Assembly: GCA_903870995.1 (NCBI GenBank) | Contig: CAIQFD010000002.1 | Coordinates: forward strand, 1 to 51,229 | Length of the DNA stretch: 51,229 nt | Direction of reading: 5' to 3' | DNA from: an uncultured Methylophilaceae bacterium | GTDB lineage: Bacteria > Pseudomonadota > Gammaproteobacteria > Burkholderiales > Methylophilaceae | Part shown: piece by piece, positions 1 to 10,535 of the stretch | Position numbering within the stretch: position 1 is the first letter of the stretch | How the letters are laid out: each line of letters begins with the position of its first letter | The notes under the pieces: generated by a model | The model's input: only the letters and a program-made list of their open reading frames with translations | Database searches by the model: none | Told to the model about the DNA's origin: nothing | Made by a program: the position numbers and the translations under genes

Positions 1-1461
<1,461 letters not shown>

Positions 1462-1463
1462 AT

Positions 1464-1967
1464 ATGCAAAGCACTATCGCTCGCCACTTAACTATTCTGA
1501 TACTGGCCTTTGTCGTTGTGGCCTGTGGATTCCATTTGCGCGGCACAGCAGATTTAGCATTCAGCAAACTCTTCATCAAAGGCTCCTCAAGCATTTCTAA
1601 AGACTTAGTCAGCACCCTTAAAACTAACGGGGTGAAGATTGTGACGGAGCCGGAAGACGCAGAAGTTATGCTAGAGCTGATGAGTGATGGCGTTGAGAAG
1701 CGCATTCTTTCACTGGGCGGCTCAGGTTCCGTTCGTGAGTTTGAATTATTCTACCGCATAAAATTCCGCGTGCGCGATGCCTCAGAAGAGCTTTGGGGGC
1801 AAGAACAAATGATTGAAGCCCGCCGTGATTTTTCATACTTAGACACTGAGTTGCTTGCGAAGTCATACGAAGAAGCCATGCTTTATGAAGACATGAGACG
1901 CGACGCGACGCGTGAACTCATGCGACGCCTAGTTGCACAAAAACCTAAAGCTAAGGTTGTGAAATAG
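1464..1967 (+). CDS. lptE: LPS-assembly lipoprotein LptE
   Basis: Outer-membrane lipoprotein that plugs the LptD barrel and helps insert lipopolysaccharide into the outer leaflet. The 167-residue product has a short lipoprotein signal peptide with lipobox VVAC and acylated Cys21, followed by the GFHLRG segment typical of LptE/RlpB just after the cysteine. The C-terminus is basic. It starts 2 bases after the leuS stop, with GGGG just upstream as ribosome-binding site, and is followed by holA, the usual proteobacterial order leuS-lptE-holA. Sequence conservation in this family is low, so the call leans on the lipobox, the FHLRG segment and gene order. Confidence 0.9.
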   Translation: MQSTIARHLTILILAFVVVACGFHLRGTADLAFSKLFIKGSSSISKDLVSTLKTNGVKIVTEPEDAEVMLELMSDGVEKRILSLGGSGSVREFELFYRIKFRVRDASEELWGQEQMIEARRDFSYLDTELLAKSYEEAMLYEDMRRDATRELMRRLVAQKPKAKVVK

Positions 1968-1990
1968 GCAAACGCCTAGACTACTCAAAT

Positions 1991-3016
1991 ATGAATTTGG
2001 CGCCTAAACAACTTGCTCAACACCTCAGCAGCGGGCTCAAGCCACTATATGTATTAACGGGTGATGAGCCTTTATCTCAACGCGAATGTTTAGATGCTAT
2101 CCGCGCCCAATCTCGCCAGCAGGGCATTGATGAGCGCACTAGCTTAACTGTAGACCGTTATTTCAATTGGGCGCAAATTGCAGAGTTTGGCCAAGCCATG
2201 TCTTTATTTGCTAGCCAACGATTACTTGAAATTAACATCCCCACCGGCAAACCTGGGCTTGATGGAAGCAAAGCTTTGCAAGCGCTAGCGGGTGAGGCTT
2301 TACCAGATACCATCACAGTGATTGTTTTACCAAAAATCGATTGGCGCGATGCGAAGAGCGCTTGGTACACAGCGCTTCAACAAAACAGCGTATTCATTGA
2401 AATCAATGAAGTGGGACCTGAACAATTGCCGCAATGGATTGCAAACCGCTTTGCAATGCAAAAACAAAGCACGGATGCAGAAACCCTCACTTTTATGGCG
2501 AACCAAGTGGAAGGCAATTTACTTGCTGCGCACCAAGAAATTCAAAAGCTAGGTCTACTTTACCCAGAAGGCCCGATTGCTGCTGAGGATGTGCGAGCTG
2601 CCGTATTGAATGTTTCGCGCTTTGATGCCGTACAATTGGGCGAAGCTGTGTTAACAGGCGATATTGACCGTACCGCACGCATTCTAGAAGGCCTGAAAGA
2701 TGAAGGCGCGCAACCAGTCGTTGTCATGAACCCATTGATTTGGGCAATTACACCGTTGCTCAAGGTAAAACAGGCTGAGTCACGCGGTGAAAACCTTAAC
2801 TCAGCGATGAAAAGTGCTAGGCTTTTTTACGAAAAAGAGGCCTTTGCGAGACGTGTATTACTCAAGTTAAGTCTTAAGCAATTACAAGCCGCATTATTAA
2901 AGTTGGCGGATATTGATAAAATAGCCAAAGGCATGATGCAAGGGGATGCTTGGCTGGAAATAACACGCTTATGTTTTGGTTTGGCTAAAATATCAGCGCG
3001 CCCCAAAGCGCGATAA
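1991..3016 (+). CDS. holA: DNA polymerase III delta subunit
   Basis: Clamp-loader delta subunit, which opens the beta sliding clamp so it can be placed on DNA. The 341-residue length matches the family. The N-terminal region contains the [14 protein letters not shown] segment expected for the degenerate AAA+ domain of HolA, and the C-terminal helical collar domain runs from about residue 215. As in other delta subunits there is no intact Walker A motif, so it is not itself an ATPase. It sits between lptE and proA in the common betaproteobacterial order. No strong Shine-Dalgarno sequence precedes the ATG. Confidence 0.93.
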   Translation: MNLAPKQLAQHLSSGLKPLYVLTGDEPLSQRECLDAIRAQSRQQGIDERTSLTVDRYFNWAQIAEFGQAMSLFASQRLLEINIPTGKPGLDGSKALQALAGEALPDTITVIVLPKIDWRDAKSAWYTALQQNSVFIEINEVGPEQLPQWIANRFAMQKQSTDAETLTFMANQVEGNLLAAHQEIQKLGLLYPEGPIAAEDVRAAVLNVSRFDAVQLGEAVLTGDIDRTARILEGLKDEGAQPVVVMNPLIWAITPLLKVKQAESRGENLNSAMKSARLFYEKEAFARRVLLKLSLKQLQAALLKLADIDKIAKGMMQGDAWLEITRLCFGLAKISARPKAR

Positions 3017-3036
3017 ATCGCATTCAACCATTTGGA

Positions 3037-4299
3037 ATGGATATGGACATTAAAAATTACATGCACAACGTTGGCATTCAAGCCCGTCAGGCTTCGCGTG
3101 CGATGGCAAAAGCTGAAACCAACACCAAAAACTTAGCCCTCACCACGATTGCTCAAGCGATTCTGCGTGATAAAGAGGCTTTACTTGCCGCCAACCAACA
3201 AGACCTTGCTGCGGCAAAGGCTGCAGGAATGGACGCAGCCATGTTAGACCGTCTCACACTCACTGAAAAATCTATTGCAACAATGGCTGAAGGCCTTCAG
3301 CAAATTGCGAGCCTCGCCGACCCAATTGGCGAAATCAGCGATATGAAATACCGCCCTTCTGGCATACAAATTGGCAAAATGCGTGTCCCACTTGGGGTAA
3401 TTGGGATTATTTATGAGGCCCGTCCAAACGTGACCGTCGATGCGGCTGGACTATGTATTAAATCAGGCAATGCCACCATCTTACGCGGCGGCTCGGAGGC
3501 CATCCATTGCAATCAGGCCTTGGCAAAATTAGTCCATGAAGGATTAGCAGCGGCCGGCTTACCAAAAGCGGCTGTGCAAGTTGTCGAAACCACGGATCGT
3601 GCTGCGGTCGGCGAGCTCATCACCATGAAAGAGTTTGTGGATGTCATTGTGCCACGAGGTGGCAAAGGCCTCATTGAGCGCATTTCAGCCGATGCACGCA
3701 TTCCAGTAATTAAACACTTGGACGGCAATTGCCATGTATACGTGGATGACGAAGCTAATTTTGAAAAGGCTTTACGCATCGTTGAGAATTCAAAAACGCA
3801 GCGCCTGGGTACTTGCAACACCACAGAATCTCTTTTGATTGCGCGTAGCGTGGCAAAAAACATGCTGCCTAAAATTACCGACATGTTAATTAGCAAAGGC
3901 ATTGAAATTCGAGGATGTGCAGAAACTTGCGCGCTTGTGCCATCCGCCAAGAAAGCAACGGAAGAAGACTTTTATACGGAATATTTAGACGCAATTATTT
4001 CGTGCAAAGTGGTTGAAGGCTTAGATGAAGCCATTGCGCATATCAACCAACACTCATCCCAACACACTGAAGCAATTGTGACTGAGAATTACACCAAAGC
4101 ACGCCGCTTCTTGAGGGAAGTCGACTCAAGCAGTGTGATGGTGAATGCATCAACACGCTTTGCTGATGGCTTTGAATACGGCCTAGGTGCAGAAATTGGC
4201 ATCTCAACTGATAAGCTACATGCCCGCGGCCCAGTTGGCTTAGAAGGTTTAACGTCACTCAAGTACATCGTATTGGGTGATGGCCATGTGCGCGCTTAA
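3037..4299 (+). CDS. proA: Gamma-glutamyl phosphate reductase
   Basis: Second enzyme of proline synthesis: NADPH-dependent reduction of gamma-glutamyl phosphate to glutamate semialdehyde. The 420-residue protein is full length. It shows the aldehyde-dehydrogenase fold, with the nucleotide-binding region around [17 protein letters not shown] and the catalytic cysteine at residue 260 in LGTCNTTES. The C-terminal [18 protein letters not shown] block is characteristic of ProA. A second ATG two codons downstream is an equally possible start. proB is not in the window. The gene lies 20 bases after holA and 9 bases before nadD, consistent with a single transcript. Confidence 0.97.
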   Translation: MDMDIKNYMHNVGIQARQASRAMAKAETNTKNLALTTIAQAILRDKEALLAANQQDLAAAKAAGMDAAMLDRLTLTEKSIATMAEGLQQIASLADPIGEISDMKYRPSGIQIGKMRVPLGVIGIIYEARPNVTVDAAGLCIKSGNATILRGGSEAIHCNQALAKLVHEGLAAAGLPKAAVQVVETTDRAAVGELITMKEFVDVIVPRGGKGLIERISADARIPVIKHLDGNCHVYVDDEANFEKALRIVENSKTQRLGTCNTTESLLIARSVAKNMLPKITDMLISKGIEIRGCAETCALVPSAKKATEEDFYTEYLDAIISCKVVEGLDEAIAHINQHSSQHTEAIVTENYTKARRFLREVDSSSVMVNASTRFADGFEYGLGAEIGISTDKLHARGPVGLEGLTSLKYIVLGDGHVRA

Positions 4300-4308
4300 A
4301 TCTTTTCC

Positions 4309-4944
4309 ATGATAGGCATTTTAGGGGGCACCTTTAACCCCATTCATCATGGCCACTTGCATCTTGCAGAACGCTTAGAGCAAATACTAGGCCTTGAAGC
4401 GACACGCTTTATGCCGGCTGCCATTCCCGCATTAAAAGATATGCCAAATGTCAGCGCAAAGCAACGTGCTGACATGGTTAAATTAGCCATTGCTGAACAC
4501 CCTCACTTCGCATTAGACAGCAGAGAATTAGACCGCGCAGGGCCTTCTTACACGATTGATAGCTTAATTTCTCTTCGCAAAGAACTTGGTAACACGAGCA
4601 TTTGCTGGCTAATAGGCTCAGATGCTTTTGCCCATCTCAATACTTGGCATCGCTGGAACGAGCTTCTAGATTACTGCCACTTTGTGGTGGTCAAGCGCCC
4701 CCACGCTGAGGCGTTGATTTTCAATGCTGAAGTCACAGCGCTTATTACTTCTCATCAAACCCATGATATTGATGCACTTAAAAATGCATCAAATGGAAAA
4801 ATATTGATTCAAGAAATTGCCGCTTTAGACATTTCATCTACACAAATTCGTCAACAACTCGCATTGAAAGCAGATGTTAGTCAACTAATGCCGAGTAAGG
4901 TAATTAATTACATTCGGCAACATCATCTATATGAAAACACTTAA
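4309..4944 (+). CDS. nadD: Nicotinate-nucleotide adenylyltransferase
   Basis: Transfers AMP from ATP to nicotinate mononucleotide in NAD synthesis. The 211-residue protein begins with the nucleotidyltransferase signature GGTFNPIHHGHLH (containing the HxGH-type element), and the second signature ISSTQIRQQL lies near the C-terminus. Both are diagnostic of NadD/CoaD-type enzymes. In many beta- and gammaproteobacteria nadD is followed directly by rsfS and rlmH. Here it is followed, with a 1-base overlap, by an unrelated membrane protein gene. There is no convincing Shine-Dalgarno sequence, so translation may be coupled to proA, whose stop is 9 bases upstream. Confidence 0.96.
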   Translation: MIGILGGTFNPIHHGHLHLAERLEQILGLEATRFMPAAIPALKDMPNVSAKQRADMVKLAIAEHPHFALDSRELDRAGPSYTIDSLISLRKELGNTSICWLIGSDAFAHLNTWHRWNELLDYCHFVVVKRPHAEALIFNAEVTALITSHQTHDIDALKNASNGKILIQEIAALDISSTQIRQQLALKADVSQLMPSKVINYIRQHHLYENT

Positions 4945-5426
4945 TGGATACATTTAGCCACGCACTTTGGGGGTATGGGCTTTTTGGCCATAAGCGACAT
5001 GCGTGGATTGCTATCTTATTTGGCGCAGCACCTGATTTGATTTCATTTGGTGCATTTATGCTAATTAGAATGCTAGAGGGCACATGGCATTTTGGAAAAC
5101 CACCGCTAGAAATCCTTCCACCATGGCTATTTACTAACTACGCTTTCGGTCACAGTGTCATCATCTGTTTTTCTGTGATTGGCTTAGTGAGCTTCTGGCG
5201 CAAAGATCTCGCTTTTGCAATGCTAGCTTGGCCCTTCCACATCCTGCTTGATTTCCCATTCCACGCCAAAGCCTACTTTGCCACGCCTCTTTTTTGGCCG
5301 ATTTCAGACTTTAGTATTGACGGCATTCCTTGGTCTCATTGGTATATTTGGTATCCCAATATAGCGGGATTGATTATTTTGCTGACGTATCGGTTAAAGC
5401 AAAAACGCAAAGTTAAAAATCAATAA
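4944..5426 (+). CDS. Small membrane protein, possible YdjM/DUF457-type metal-dependent hydrolase
   Basis: 160-residue integral membrane protein with about four hydrophobic segments and a basic C-terminal tail (KQKRKVKNQ). It starts with MDTFSHALWGYGLFG and carries further membrane-embedded His and Asp residues (GAAPDLISF, FGHSVII, HILLDFPFH). This pattern resembles membrane-bound metal-dependent hydrolases of the YdjM/DUF457 kind, though the protein is short for that group. The start overlaps the last base of the nadD stop codon, indicating translational coupling. Its 3' end overlaps the convergent bioD gene by 14 bases. The hydrolase label is inferred from the residue pattern; substrate and role are unknown. 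Confidence 0.7.
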   Translation: MDTFSHALWGYGLFGHKRHAWIAILFGAAPDLISFGAFMLIRMLEGTWHFGKPPLEILPPWLFTNYAFGHSVIICFSVIGLVSFWRKDLAFAMLAWPFHILLDFPFHAKAYFATPLFWPISDFSIDGIPWSHWYIWYPNIAGLIILLTYRLKQKRKVKNQ

Positions 5427-6069
5427 ATTGAGGTGTCGCCCCCCAAGCCACATCTGCAATACATGGCGCCTTAATCATCGCTTTTAGCATCTCAATGTTT
5501 TCTTCAATGGCGGGCATATGGGGATCCATCCGATTCGCTACCCACCCCACTAAATTAAGTCCCGCTGCTCTAATTGAGCCAACCGTCATTAAAGCGTGAT
5601 TAATACATCCCAAACGAACACCAACCACTAGAATGACAGGCAGGTTAAGTTTTACTGCCAAATCCGCCATGGTTTCTTGGCGATTAATTGGCACACGGAA
5701 GCCCCCAGCGCCCTCGACCACGACAACATCAGCTTGTGCTTGGAGGCTTTCAAATGCTGTTGCGATTTTATCTAAGGAAATCTGAGTCCCCGCTTGTTCA
5801 GCGGCAATGTGCGGGGCAATCGCAGGGGAAAAAACATAGGGGTTAATTAAGTCGATAGAAGCAGAAACATTGCCTGCTTTTTCAAGCTCAGTCACGTCAC
5901 TATTAAGCAGTCGCCCATTAACTAAGCTAGCGCCTGCAGCAACAGGTTTCATCCCAACAGTCAGATATTCTTGCTGAACAAAATGGCGCACCAAAGCTGC
6001 TGCAATATAGGTTTTACCGACATCGGTATCGGTACCTGTCACAAAAAAAGCGTGCTTATTTTTTGCCAT
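5413..6069 (-). CDS. bioD: Dethiobiotin synthetase
   Basis: ATP-dependent closure of the ureido ring that turns 7,8-diaminopelargonate into dethiobiotin, the penultimate step of biotin synthesis. The 218-residue protein has the P-loop GTDTDVGKT at about residues 12-20 and the downstream VVEGAGG motif typical of BioD. It is the last gene of the bio operon; its start overlaps the end of bioC by 14 bases. Its 3' end overlaps the convergent membrane-protein gene by 14 bases. No hairpin terminator is visible at this junction. bioA, needed to make its substrate, is not in the window. Confidence 0.97.
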   Translation of the reverse strand: MAKNKHAFFVTGTDTDVGKTYIAAALVRHFVQQEYLTVGMKPVAAGASLVNGRLLNSDVTELEKAGNVSASIDLINPYVFSPAIAPHIAAEQAGTQISLDKIATAFESLQAQADVVVVEGAGGFRVPINRQETMADLAVKLNLPVILVVGVRLGCINHALMTVGSIRAAGLNLVGWVANRMDPHMPAIEENIEMLKAMIKAPCIADVAWGATPQFIDF

Positions 6070-6973
6070 GAAAAGTCACAGGCGCAAAGCCGGCACCTAG
6101 GTCGATTTTAGTTTTAGGTCTAGCCGCAGGCTTCCAAGCATGGCCGTAAACGACTTCAAATGTGGCAGGCAATTTTCCATCTTTTCTAAAGCGTTCATAT
6201 TTTTCAGTAAGTTGCTTTAAAAAACCCCTGCCTTGCAAACCACGGCTGCGTCCATCAGCCGCATTGTGCGCTCCTATAGACTTCAAGTCTCGCATCACCG
6301 CAATGACATCATCATAAGTAAGCGTAATTCGCTCAACGTCGAGCACTGGTGCTGCAAAGCCCGCACGCACTAAAGCATCCCCAATGTCGTGCATATCAAT
6401 GAATCTACTTACGTGAACATGCGCTTCATCCACACTGGACGCGGCGCGCAACTCTTTAAGGGTATCAGGGCCCAATGTGCTAAACATCAACAAGCCATCA
6501 GTGCGCAACACACGGTGCATATCAGTAAAAGCAGCATCTAAATCATTGCACCATTGAATCGCAAGGTTGGACCACACCATATCTAAACTCCCATCTGCCA
6601 AAGGAAGCTGCTCAATATCAGCACAAAGCAAACGTTGCTTACTCAACCCCAAACCTTGCTTGATACGCTGTGTAAAAGAAGTGCTCATCGACTGAGCTTT
6701 ATGCAACATACCCATCGCCAAATCCAGGGAAATGACCTGCGTTTTAGGATATTTTTGCATCAATGCTTGGCTAGCATGCCCAGTTCCACAACCCGCATCC
6801 AATATCCGTTTAGGCTGCATGTTCACCAAGTCCAAACGATTAAGCATCTCTTCGCGCACCAATTTTTGCATCACCGCAGCAGCATCGTAAGTATTCGCGG
6901 CACGGTCAAATGAAGCGCGCACTCGGGCTTTATCTAAGTGATAAATATCTTGCTGTGCAGGGGCTTGGCTCAT
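6056..6973 (-). CDS. bioC: Malonyl-ACP O-methyltransferase
   Basis: S-adenosylmethionine-dependent enzyme that methylates malonyl-ACP, disguising it so that fatty acid synthesis can build the pimeloyl chain of biotin. The 305-residue protein has a class I methyltransferase fold: motif I is ILDAGCGTGHAS, followed by VISLDLAMGML and the acidic motif DGSLDMVWSNLAIQW that is typical of BioC. At 305 residues it is longer than E. coli BioC (about 250), mainly through a longer N-terminus and a C-terminal extension rich in basic residues. It overlaps bioH by 4 bases and bioD by 14 bases, so the three are almost certainly translated from one message. Confidence 0.95.
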   Translation of the reverse strand: MSQAPAQQDIYHLDKARVRASFDRAANTYDAAAVMQKLVREEMLNRLDLVNMQPKRILDAGCGTGHASQALMQKYPKTQVISLDLAMGMLHKAQSMSTSFTQRIKQGLGLSKQRLLCADIEQLPLADGSLDMVWSNLAIQWCNDLDAAFTDMHRVLRTDGLLMFSTLGPDTLKELRAASSVDEAHVHVSRFIDMHDIGDALVRAGFAAPVLDVERITLTYDDVIAVMRDLKSIGAHNAADGRSRGLQGRGFLKQLTEKYERFRKDGKLPATFEVVYGHAWKPAARPKTKIDLGAGFAPVTFHGKK

Positions 6974-7728
6974 GCTTGTAAAAACTCAGTGATTTTATGG
7001 GTGAATACTTCAGGATGCGAAATAAATGGCTCATGCGCAGCACTTGGTAGCGTCAACAACTGGGCATTAGGCAAGGTTTTTGCCGTCCATTCAGCGGCAT
7101 TTAATGATGCCAATTTGTCATGTGTGCCGTGTATCAGCAAAGTGGGCGTTTCCAAATGTGGCAAATCTGCGCGCAGATCACCTGTTCGCAAAATATCCAA
7201 AGCCCCCAATAGGCCTTTCTGATTTGGGGCAGGACGGAGGCTAAGTGCTTCACGTAAGATTTTTGAAGTAGCTCGAGCATTACCACTTCCCATAGCAATC
7301 AATGCTAAAAGCTTATTCATAGTGCCTAGATAGTCTTGCATCGCTCCTGCAAAAAAACTTTCAAACACCTCTTTCGGCATGCCTTGTTGCCAATCTTCAC
7401 GCGCAACAAAACAAGGCGTACTACCAACCAAAATAAGCTTTTTAATGGGTGTGATTAATGCGATTTTTGTCGCAATTAATCCCCCCAACGACCAACCGAG
7501 AAGATAAGCATTGGCTGGAATTTCCTGCGCAATTTTTTCGGCAACCGTGTGTAGGTTATACACATCAATATTGTCGCTGTGACCCATACCAGGCAAATCC
7601 ACCAAGTGCAATTCGAAATACTGACTGAGTAAATCACTCGCTTGCATCCACATGCCACTGTGCATCCCCCAGCCGTGAATCATCACAAGTGGTTCGCCCT
7701 GCCCTATCTTTTCAATATGCAGACTCAT
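6970..7728 (-). CDS. bioH: Pimeloyl-ACP methyl ester esterase
   Basis: Removes the methyl group from pimeloyl-ACP methyl ester, ending the chain-building phase started by BioC. The 252-residue alpha/beta hydrolase has the nucleophile elbow GWSLGG with Ser80. Asp204 lies in HGTHDKLA and His232 in SAAHEPF, giving a full catalytic triad at spacings close to those of E. coli BioH. In E. coli bioH is not linked to the bio operon; here it sits between bioF and bioC with 4-base overlaps on both sides, which supports a BioC-BioH route to pimelate in this organism. Confidence 0.96.
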   Translation of the reverse strand: MSLHIEKIGQGEPLVMIHGWGMHSGMWMQASDLLSQYFELHLVDLPGMGHSDNIDVYNLHTVAEKIAQEIPANAYLLGWSLGGLIATKIALITPIKKLILVGSTPCFVAREDWQQGMPKEVFESFFAGAMQDYLGTMNKLLALIAMGSGNARATSKILREALSLRPAPNQKGLLGALDILRTGDLRADLPHLETPTLLIHGTHDKLASLNAAEWTAKTLPNAQLLTLPSAAHEPFISHPEVFTHKITEFLQA

Positions 7729-8888
7729 GCGAGCAAAACCTGCTCTGCTTCATGCAAGTACTGAATCAGCAATTGCACATCGTCCAAGCGGTGTGCGGCA
7801 GATAGGGAAACACGAAGACGTGCGGTATTTCTTGGCACCGTTGGTGGACGGATAGCGGGCACTAAAATACCACGTGTTACTAGATACTCACTTAAGCGAA
7901 TCGCCGTTTCATTACTGCCGACTACGATAGGTTGTATCGCTGTGTCTGACGGCATTAAATGCCATTTTTTGAGGTTTAAATTTTCTTTGAAATAAGCGAT
8001 TAATTCTCGCAAATGCTGATGAAACGCGTCATCTCTTTGCATCACATCCACAGCAACCACTACAGCTGCCGCCAAAGCTGGTGGACTGGCAGTAGTGTAA
8101 ATGTAGGTTTTAGCAGACTGAATTAAATACTCAATGATGGTTTCATCACCCGCCACGAAAGCGCCCGCTACGCCTGCCGCCTTACCCAATGTTGCCATGT
8201 AGATAATGCGTGGGGATATCACATTAAAATGACTCAAAATACCACGGCCATGGTTACCCAACACACCAAAGCCATGTGCATCATCGAGCAACAAATAAGC
8301 ATCGTGTTTTTCGCAAAGCGCGACCAATGCTGGCACAGGGGCAATGTCACCATCCATACTAAATACCGCATCAACAATGACTAGCTTTCTTGGGGCATTG
8401 CTGGCCGCGAGCATTTGTTCTAATTGCGCTAAATCTTGGTGAGCATAACGATTTAATGCTGCGCGTGCTAAAACAGCCGCATCATTCAAAGAAGCATGGT
8501 TGAGCTTGTCCGCAAAGATTGCATCGTTACGTCCAAGCAATGCTGCAACTACGCCCATATTCGCCATATAACCTGTGCTAAAGAGCAAGCCTGCTGGCAA
8601 GCCTACAAAGCTCGCCAATGCTTGTTCTGCCTCATGGTGAAATTGATGGTGCCCTGTAATAAGATGGGAAGCCCCACCGCCCACACCAGCCACTTGAGCC
8701 GCTTGTTGAAAAGCGAGGATTAAATCAGGATGATTTGCCAAACCTAGATAATCATTGCTTGCGAATGAGAGTAGGCACTGCCCATCTGCAACCAAATGGG
8801 CCGCTTGAGGACTTTGTAACAAGCGCCGCTTGCGCTTTAATCCAGCTTGCGCGCGTTCTGCTAGTTCGGCGTTGAGTTGAGCTATCAT
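7725..8888 (-). CDS. bioF: 8-amino-7-oxononanoate synthase
   Basis: Pyridoxal-phosphate enzyme that condenses pimeloyl-ACP with alanine. The 387-residue protein is full length for the alpha-oxoamine synthase family. It shows FASNDYLGLANHP near the N-terminus, VDAVFSMDGDIAP and DDAHGFGVLG in the cofactor site, and the TLGKAAGVAG segment holding the Schiff-base lysine. It is the second biosynthetic gene of the operon, 40 bases after bioB. No purine-rich ribosome-binding site precedes its ATG, and the start codon lies in the outer arm of a nested inverted repeat, so translation may depend on passage of ribosomes from bioB. Confidence 0.97.
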   Translation of the reverse strand: MIAQLNAELAERAQAGLKRKRRLLQSPQAAHLVADGQCLLSFASNDYLGLANHPDLILAFQQAAQVAGVGGGASHLITGHHQFHHEAEQALASFVGLPAGLLFSTGYMANMGVVAALLGRNDAIFADKLNHASLNDAAVLARAALNRYAHQDLAQLEQMLAASNAPRKLVIVDAVFSMDGDIAPVPALVALCEKHDAYLLLDDAHGFGVLGNHGRGILSHFNVISPRIIYMATLGKAAGVAGAFVAGDETIIEYLIQSAKTYIYTTASPPALAAAVVVAVDVMQRDDAFHQHLRELIAYFKENLNLKKWHLMPSDTAIQPIVVGSNETAIRLSEYLVTRGILVPAIRPPTVPRNTARLRVSLSAAHRLDDVQLLIQYLHEAEQVLLA

Positions 8889-8929
8889 TTTGTTAATGCG
8901 CGTGACGTTTACACGTCACGCAAAATGAT
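8884..8929 (-). repeat. Nested inverted repeat spanning the bioB-bioF junction
   Basis: The inner hairpin has 9-base perfect arms (8900-8908 and 8913-8921) with a 4-base loop. Around it lies a second perfect 9-base repeat, ATCATTTTG at 8884-8892 and CAAAATGAT at 8921-8929, sharing base 8921. In the minus-strand message the downstream outer arm contains the bioF ATG (8886-8888), and the upstream outer arm starts at the bioB stop codon. No T-run follows, so this is not an intrinsic terminator. It could mask the bioF start, stabilise mRNA ends after processing, or be a protein site. Sequence symmetry is certain; function is inference. Confidence 0.6.
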
Positions 8930-9930
8930 TAAATTGGGTGAAGACCCAATTTGGCAAACAGTTGCTTGTCTGTTTCCGCTTCGGGATTGCCTGTGGTGAG
9001 TAATTTTTCACCGTAAAAAATGGAATTAGCCCCCGCAATAAAGCATAAAGCTTGAATCCCTTCATGCATGCTTTGACGACCCGCCGAAAGGCGCACAAAA
9101 CTTTTAGGCATGGTGATGCGTGCCGCGGCAATGGTACGAATAAATTCAAACTGATCTAAATCCTCCACTCCATGCAACGGCGTTCCTTCGACTTGCGTGA
9201 GCAAGTTAATTGGCACGCTTTCTGGTGGACGTTCCATGTTAGCAAGCTGAGCAATGAGGCCAGCACGTTGGTTACGACTTTCGCCCATGCCGATAATGCC
9301 GCCACAACATACGTTAATGTCTGCCTCACGCACACTGTCCAATGTATCCAATCGATCTTGGTAGGTACGCGTAGTGATTACATCGCCATAGAATTCTGGC
9401 GCGGTATCTAAGTTGTGGTTGTAGTAATCAAGACCTGCATCCTTCAATTGCGCGGCTTGCCCCTCTTTTAACATTCCCAAAGTGGCGCATGTCTGTAAAC
9501 CCATCGCTTTAACTTCTGAAATCATTTTAAGCACAGGCTCTAAATCTTTTTGCTTAGGGCTACGCCATGCAGCGCCCATGCAAAAGCGACTTGCTCCGCT
9601 TTCTTTGGCTGCGCGAGCAGCGGCCAATACTTCATCAATAGGCATCAGAGGCTCATTTTCCACATCCGTGTGATAACGCGCCGCTTGTGGACAATAACCA
9701 CAGTCCTCCGAACAACCACCGGTCTTGATTGAAAGCAATGTACTCACTTGCACTGCGTTTGGATCAAAATTTTCACGGTGAACATTTTGCGCACGGTGGA
9801 TTAAGTCGCTAAATGGCAACTCAAACAATGCCACAATTTGCGCGACACTCCAGCGCTGCTCTGTTTCAACTGGGGCGACATTGCGTTTAATACTTGATGC
9901 TTCAACCACGCTCACATTTAACTCACTCAT
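8929..9930 (-). CDS. bioB: Biotin synthase (radical SAM)
   Basis: Inserts sulfur into dethiobiotin to make biotin. The 333-residue protein has the radical-SAM cluster motif CxxxCxxC (Cys73, Cys77, Cys80 in [10 protein letters not shown]) and the segments YNHNLDT and [10 protein letters not shown] typical of BioB; the latter region supplies the ligands of the second iron-sulfur cluster. It starts 4 bases inside the end of the upstream membrane-protein gene (ATGA overlap) and is followed by bioF after the nested inverted repeat. No BirA-type operator was found near it. Confidence 0.98.
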   Translation of the reverse strand: MSELNVSVVEASSIKRNVAPVETEQRWSVAQIVALFELPFSDLIHRAQNVHRENFDPNAVQVSTLLSIKTGGCSEDCGYCPQAARYHTDVENEPLMPIDEVLAAARAAKESGASRFCMGAAWRSPKQKDLEPVLKMISEVKAMGLQTCATLGMLKEGQAAQLKDAGLDYYNHNLDTAPEFYGDVITTRTYQDRLDTLDSVREADINVCCGGIIGMGESRNQRAGLIAQLANMERPPESVPINLLTQVEGTPLHGVEDLDQFEFIRTIAAARITMPKSFVRLSAGRQSMHEGIQALCFIAGANSIFYGEKLLTTGNPEAETDKQLFAKLGLHPI

Positions 9931-10337
9931 GCTTCAATCTCCATCTTCATGTCTTGCCAATCTTCTTTTGAGGCACGCAACATGTCTCTAACACCCAAAG
10001 GTACCACCAGCAAAACGCTAATGCCCCACACTAAAAACAAGACGTTCAATACGCCAATTTTTTCACCCAACACAAATCCAAAGAATGCCATCACCACCAA
10101 TAAAGCAAATGTGGAATAAAACCGATATCCTGATTGAGTAATGTACCCACAGACTTTGGGATTAGGATGGTTAGCTGCGGCTGCATACATAAAAATAGAC
10201 GCGGCCACCCAAATAAATAGCGGAATTACCAGCGGCAATAAAAGCACCGCCAAACAAGAAAAAAATGTAAACCCTTGCGCAGCTCGCATTTGTTGTTTTG
10301 CTGTAATAATGTGATGCGTTTCTGGATTTAATTCCAT
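9927..10337 (-). CDS. Unknown four-segment membrane protein heading the bio operon
   Basis: 136-residue protein of unrecognised family. Four hydrophobic stretches are visible, at roughly residues 20-37, 37-53, 73-90 and 92-113. They are flanked by a hydrophilic N-terminus ([17 protein letters not shown]) and an acidic, cytoplasmic-looking tail ([14 protein letters not shown]). It has no signal peptide and no BioY- or BioN-like motif. Its stop overlaps the bioB start by 4 bases, so it is the first gene of the operon and should be translated with bioB. A role in biotin metabolism or transport is possible from context only. The ORF is well formed and codon usage looks like that of its neighbours. 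Confidence 0.75.
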   Translation of the reverse strand: MELNPETHHIITAKQQMRAAQGFTFFSCLAVLLLPLVIPLFIWVAASIFMYAAAANHPNPKVCGYITQSGYRFYSTFALLVVMAFFGFVLGEKIGVLNVLFLVWGISVLLVVPLGVRDMLRASKEDWQDMKMEIEA

Positions 10338-10535
10338 TTTGGCACGCCCTTAACTGCTCAGAATAAGGTCGATTATACATTGTTAAGTAGAAAGCCATCA
10401 ATTGAATGACAAGTGATTAATATTTAGTCATTTGTTAAAAAGCTATTGCCAAAAGCTTTCCAACCCCGCTCAGTCAGCAACAGAGGCTTAGCTCATGTAG
10501 AATGCTGGCTTATCGCATGTTCACTCAGAAAATAA

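Noticed and set aside
3513-3950. 145-codon minus-strand ORF within proA
   Set aside because: Antisense to a complete, well-conserved proA; composition reflects the proA codons.
10338-10535. Search for a BirA operator or BioR site upstream of the bio operon
   Set aside because: No TTGTAAACC/GGTTTACAA-type or TTAT-n-ATAA palindrome was seen, so no biotin repressor site is reported.
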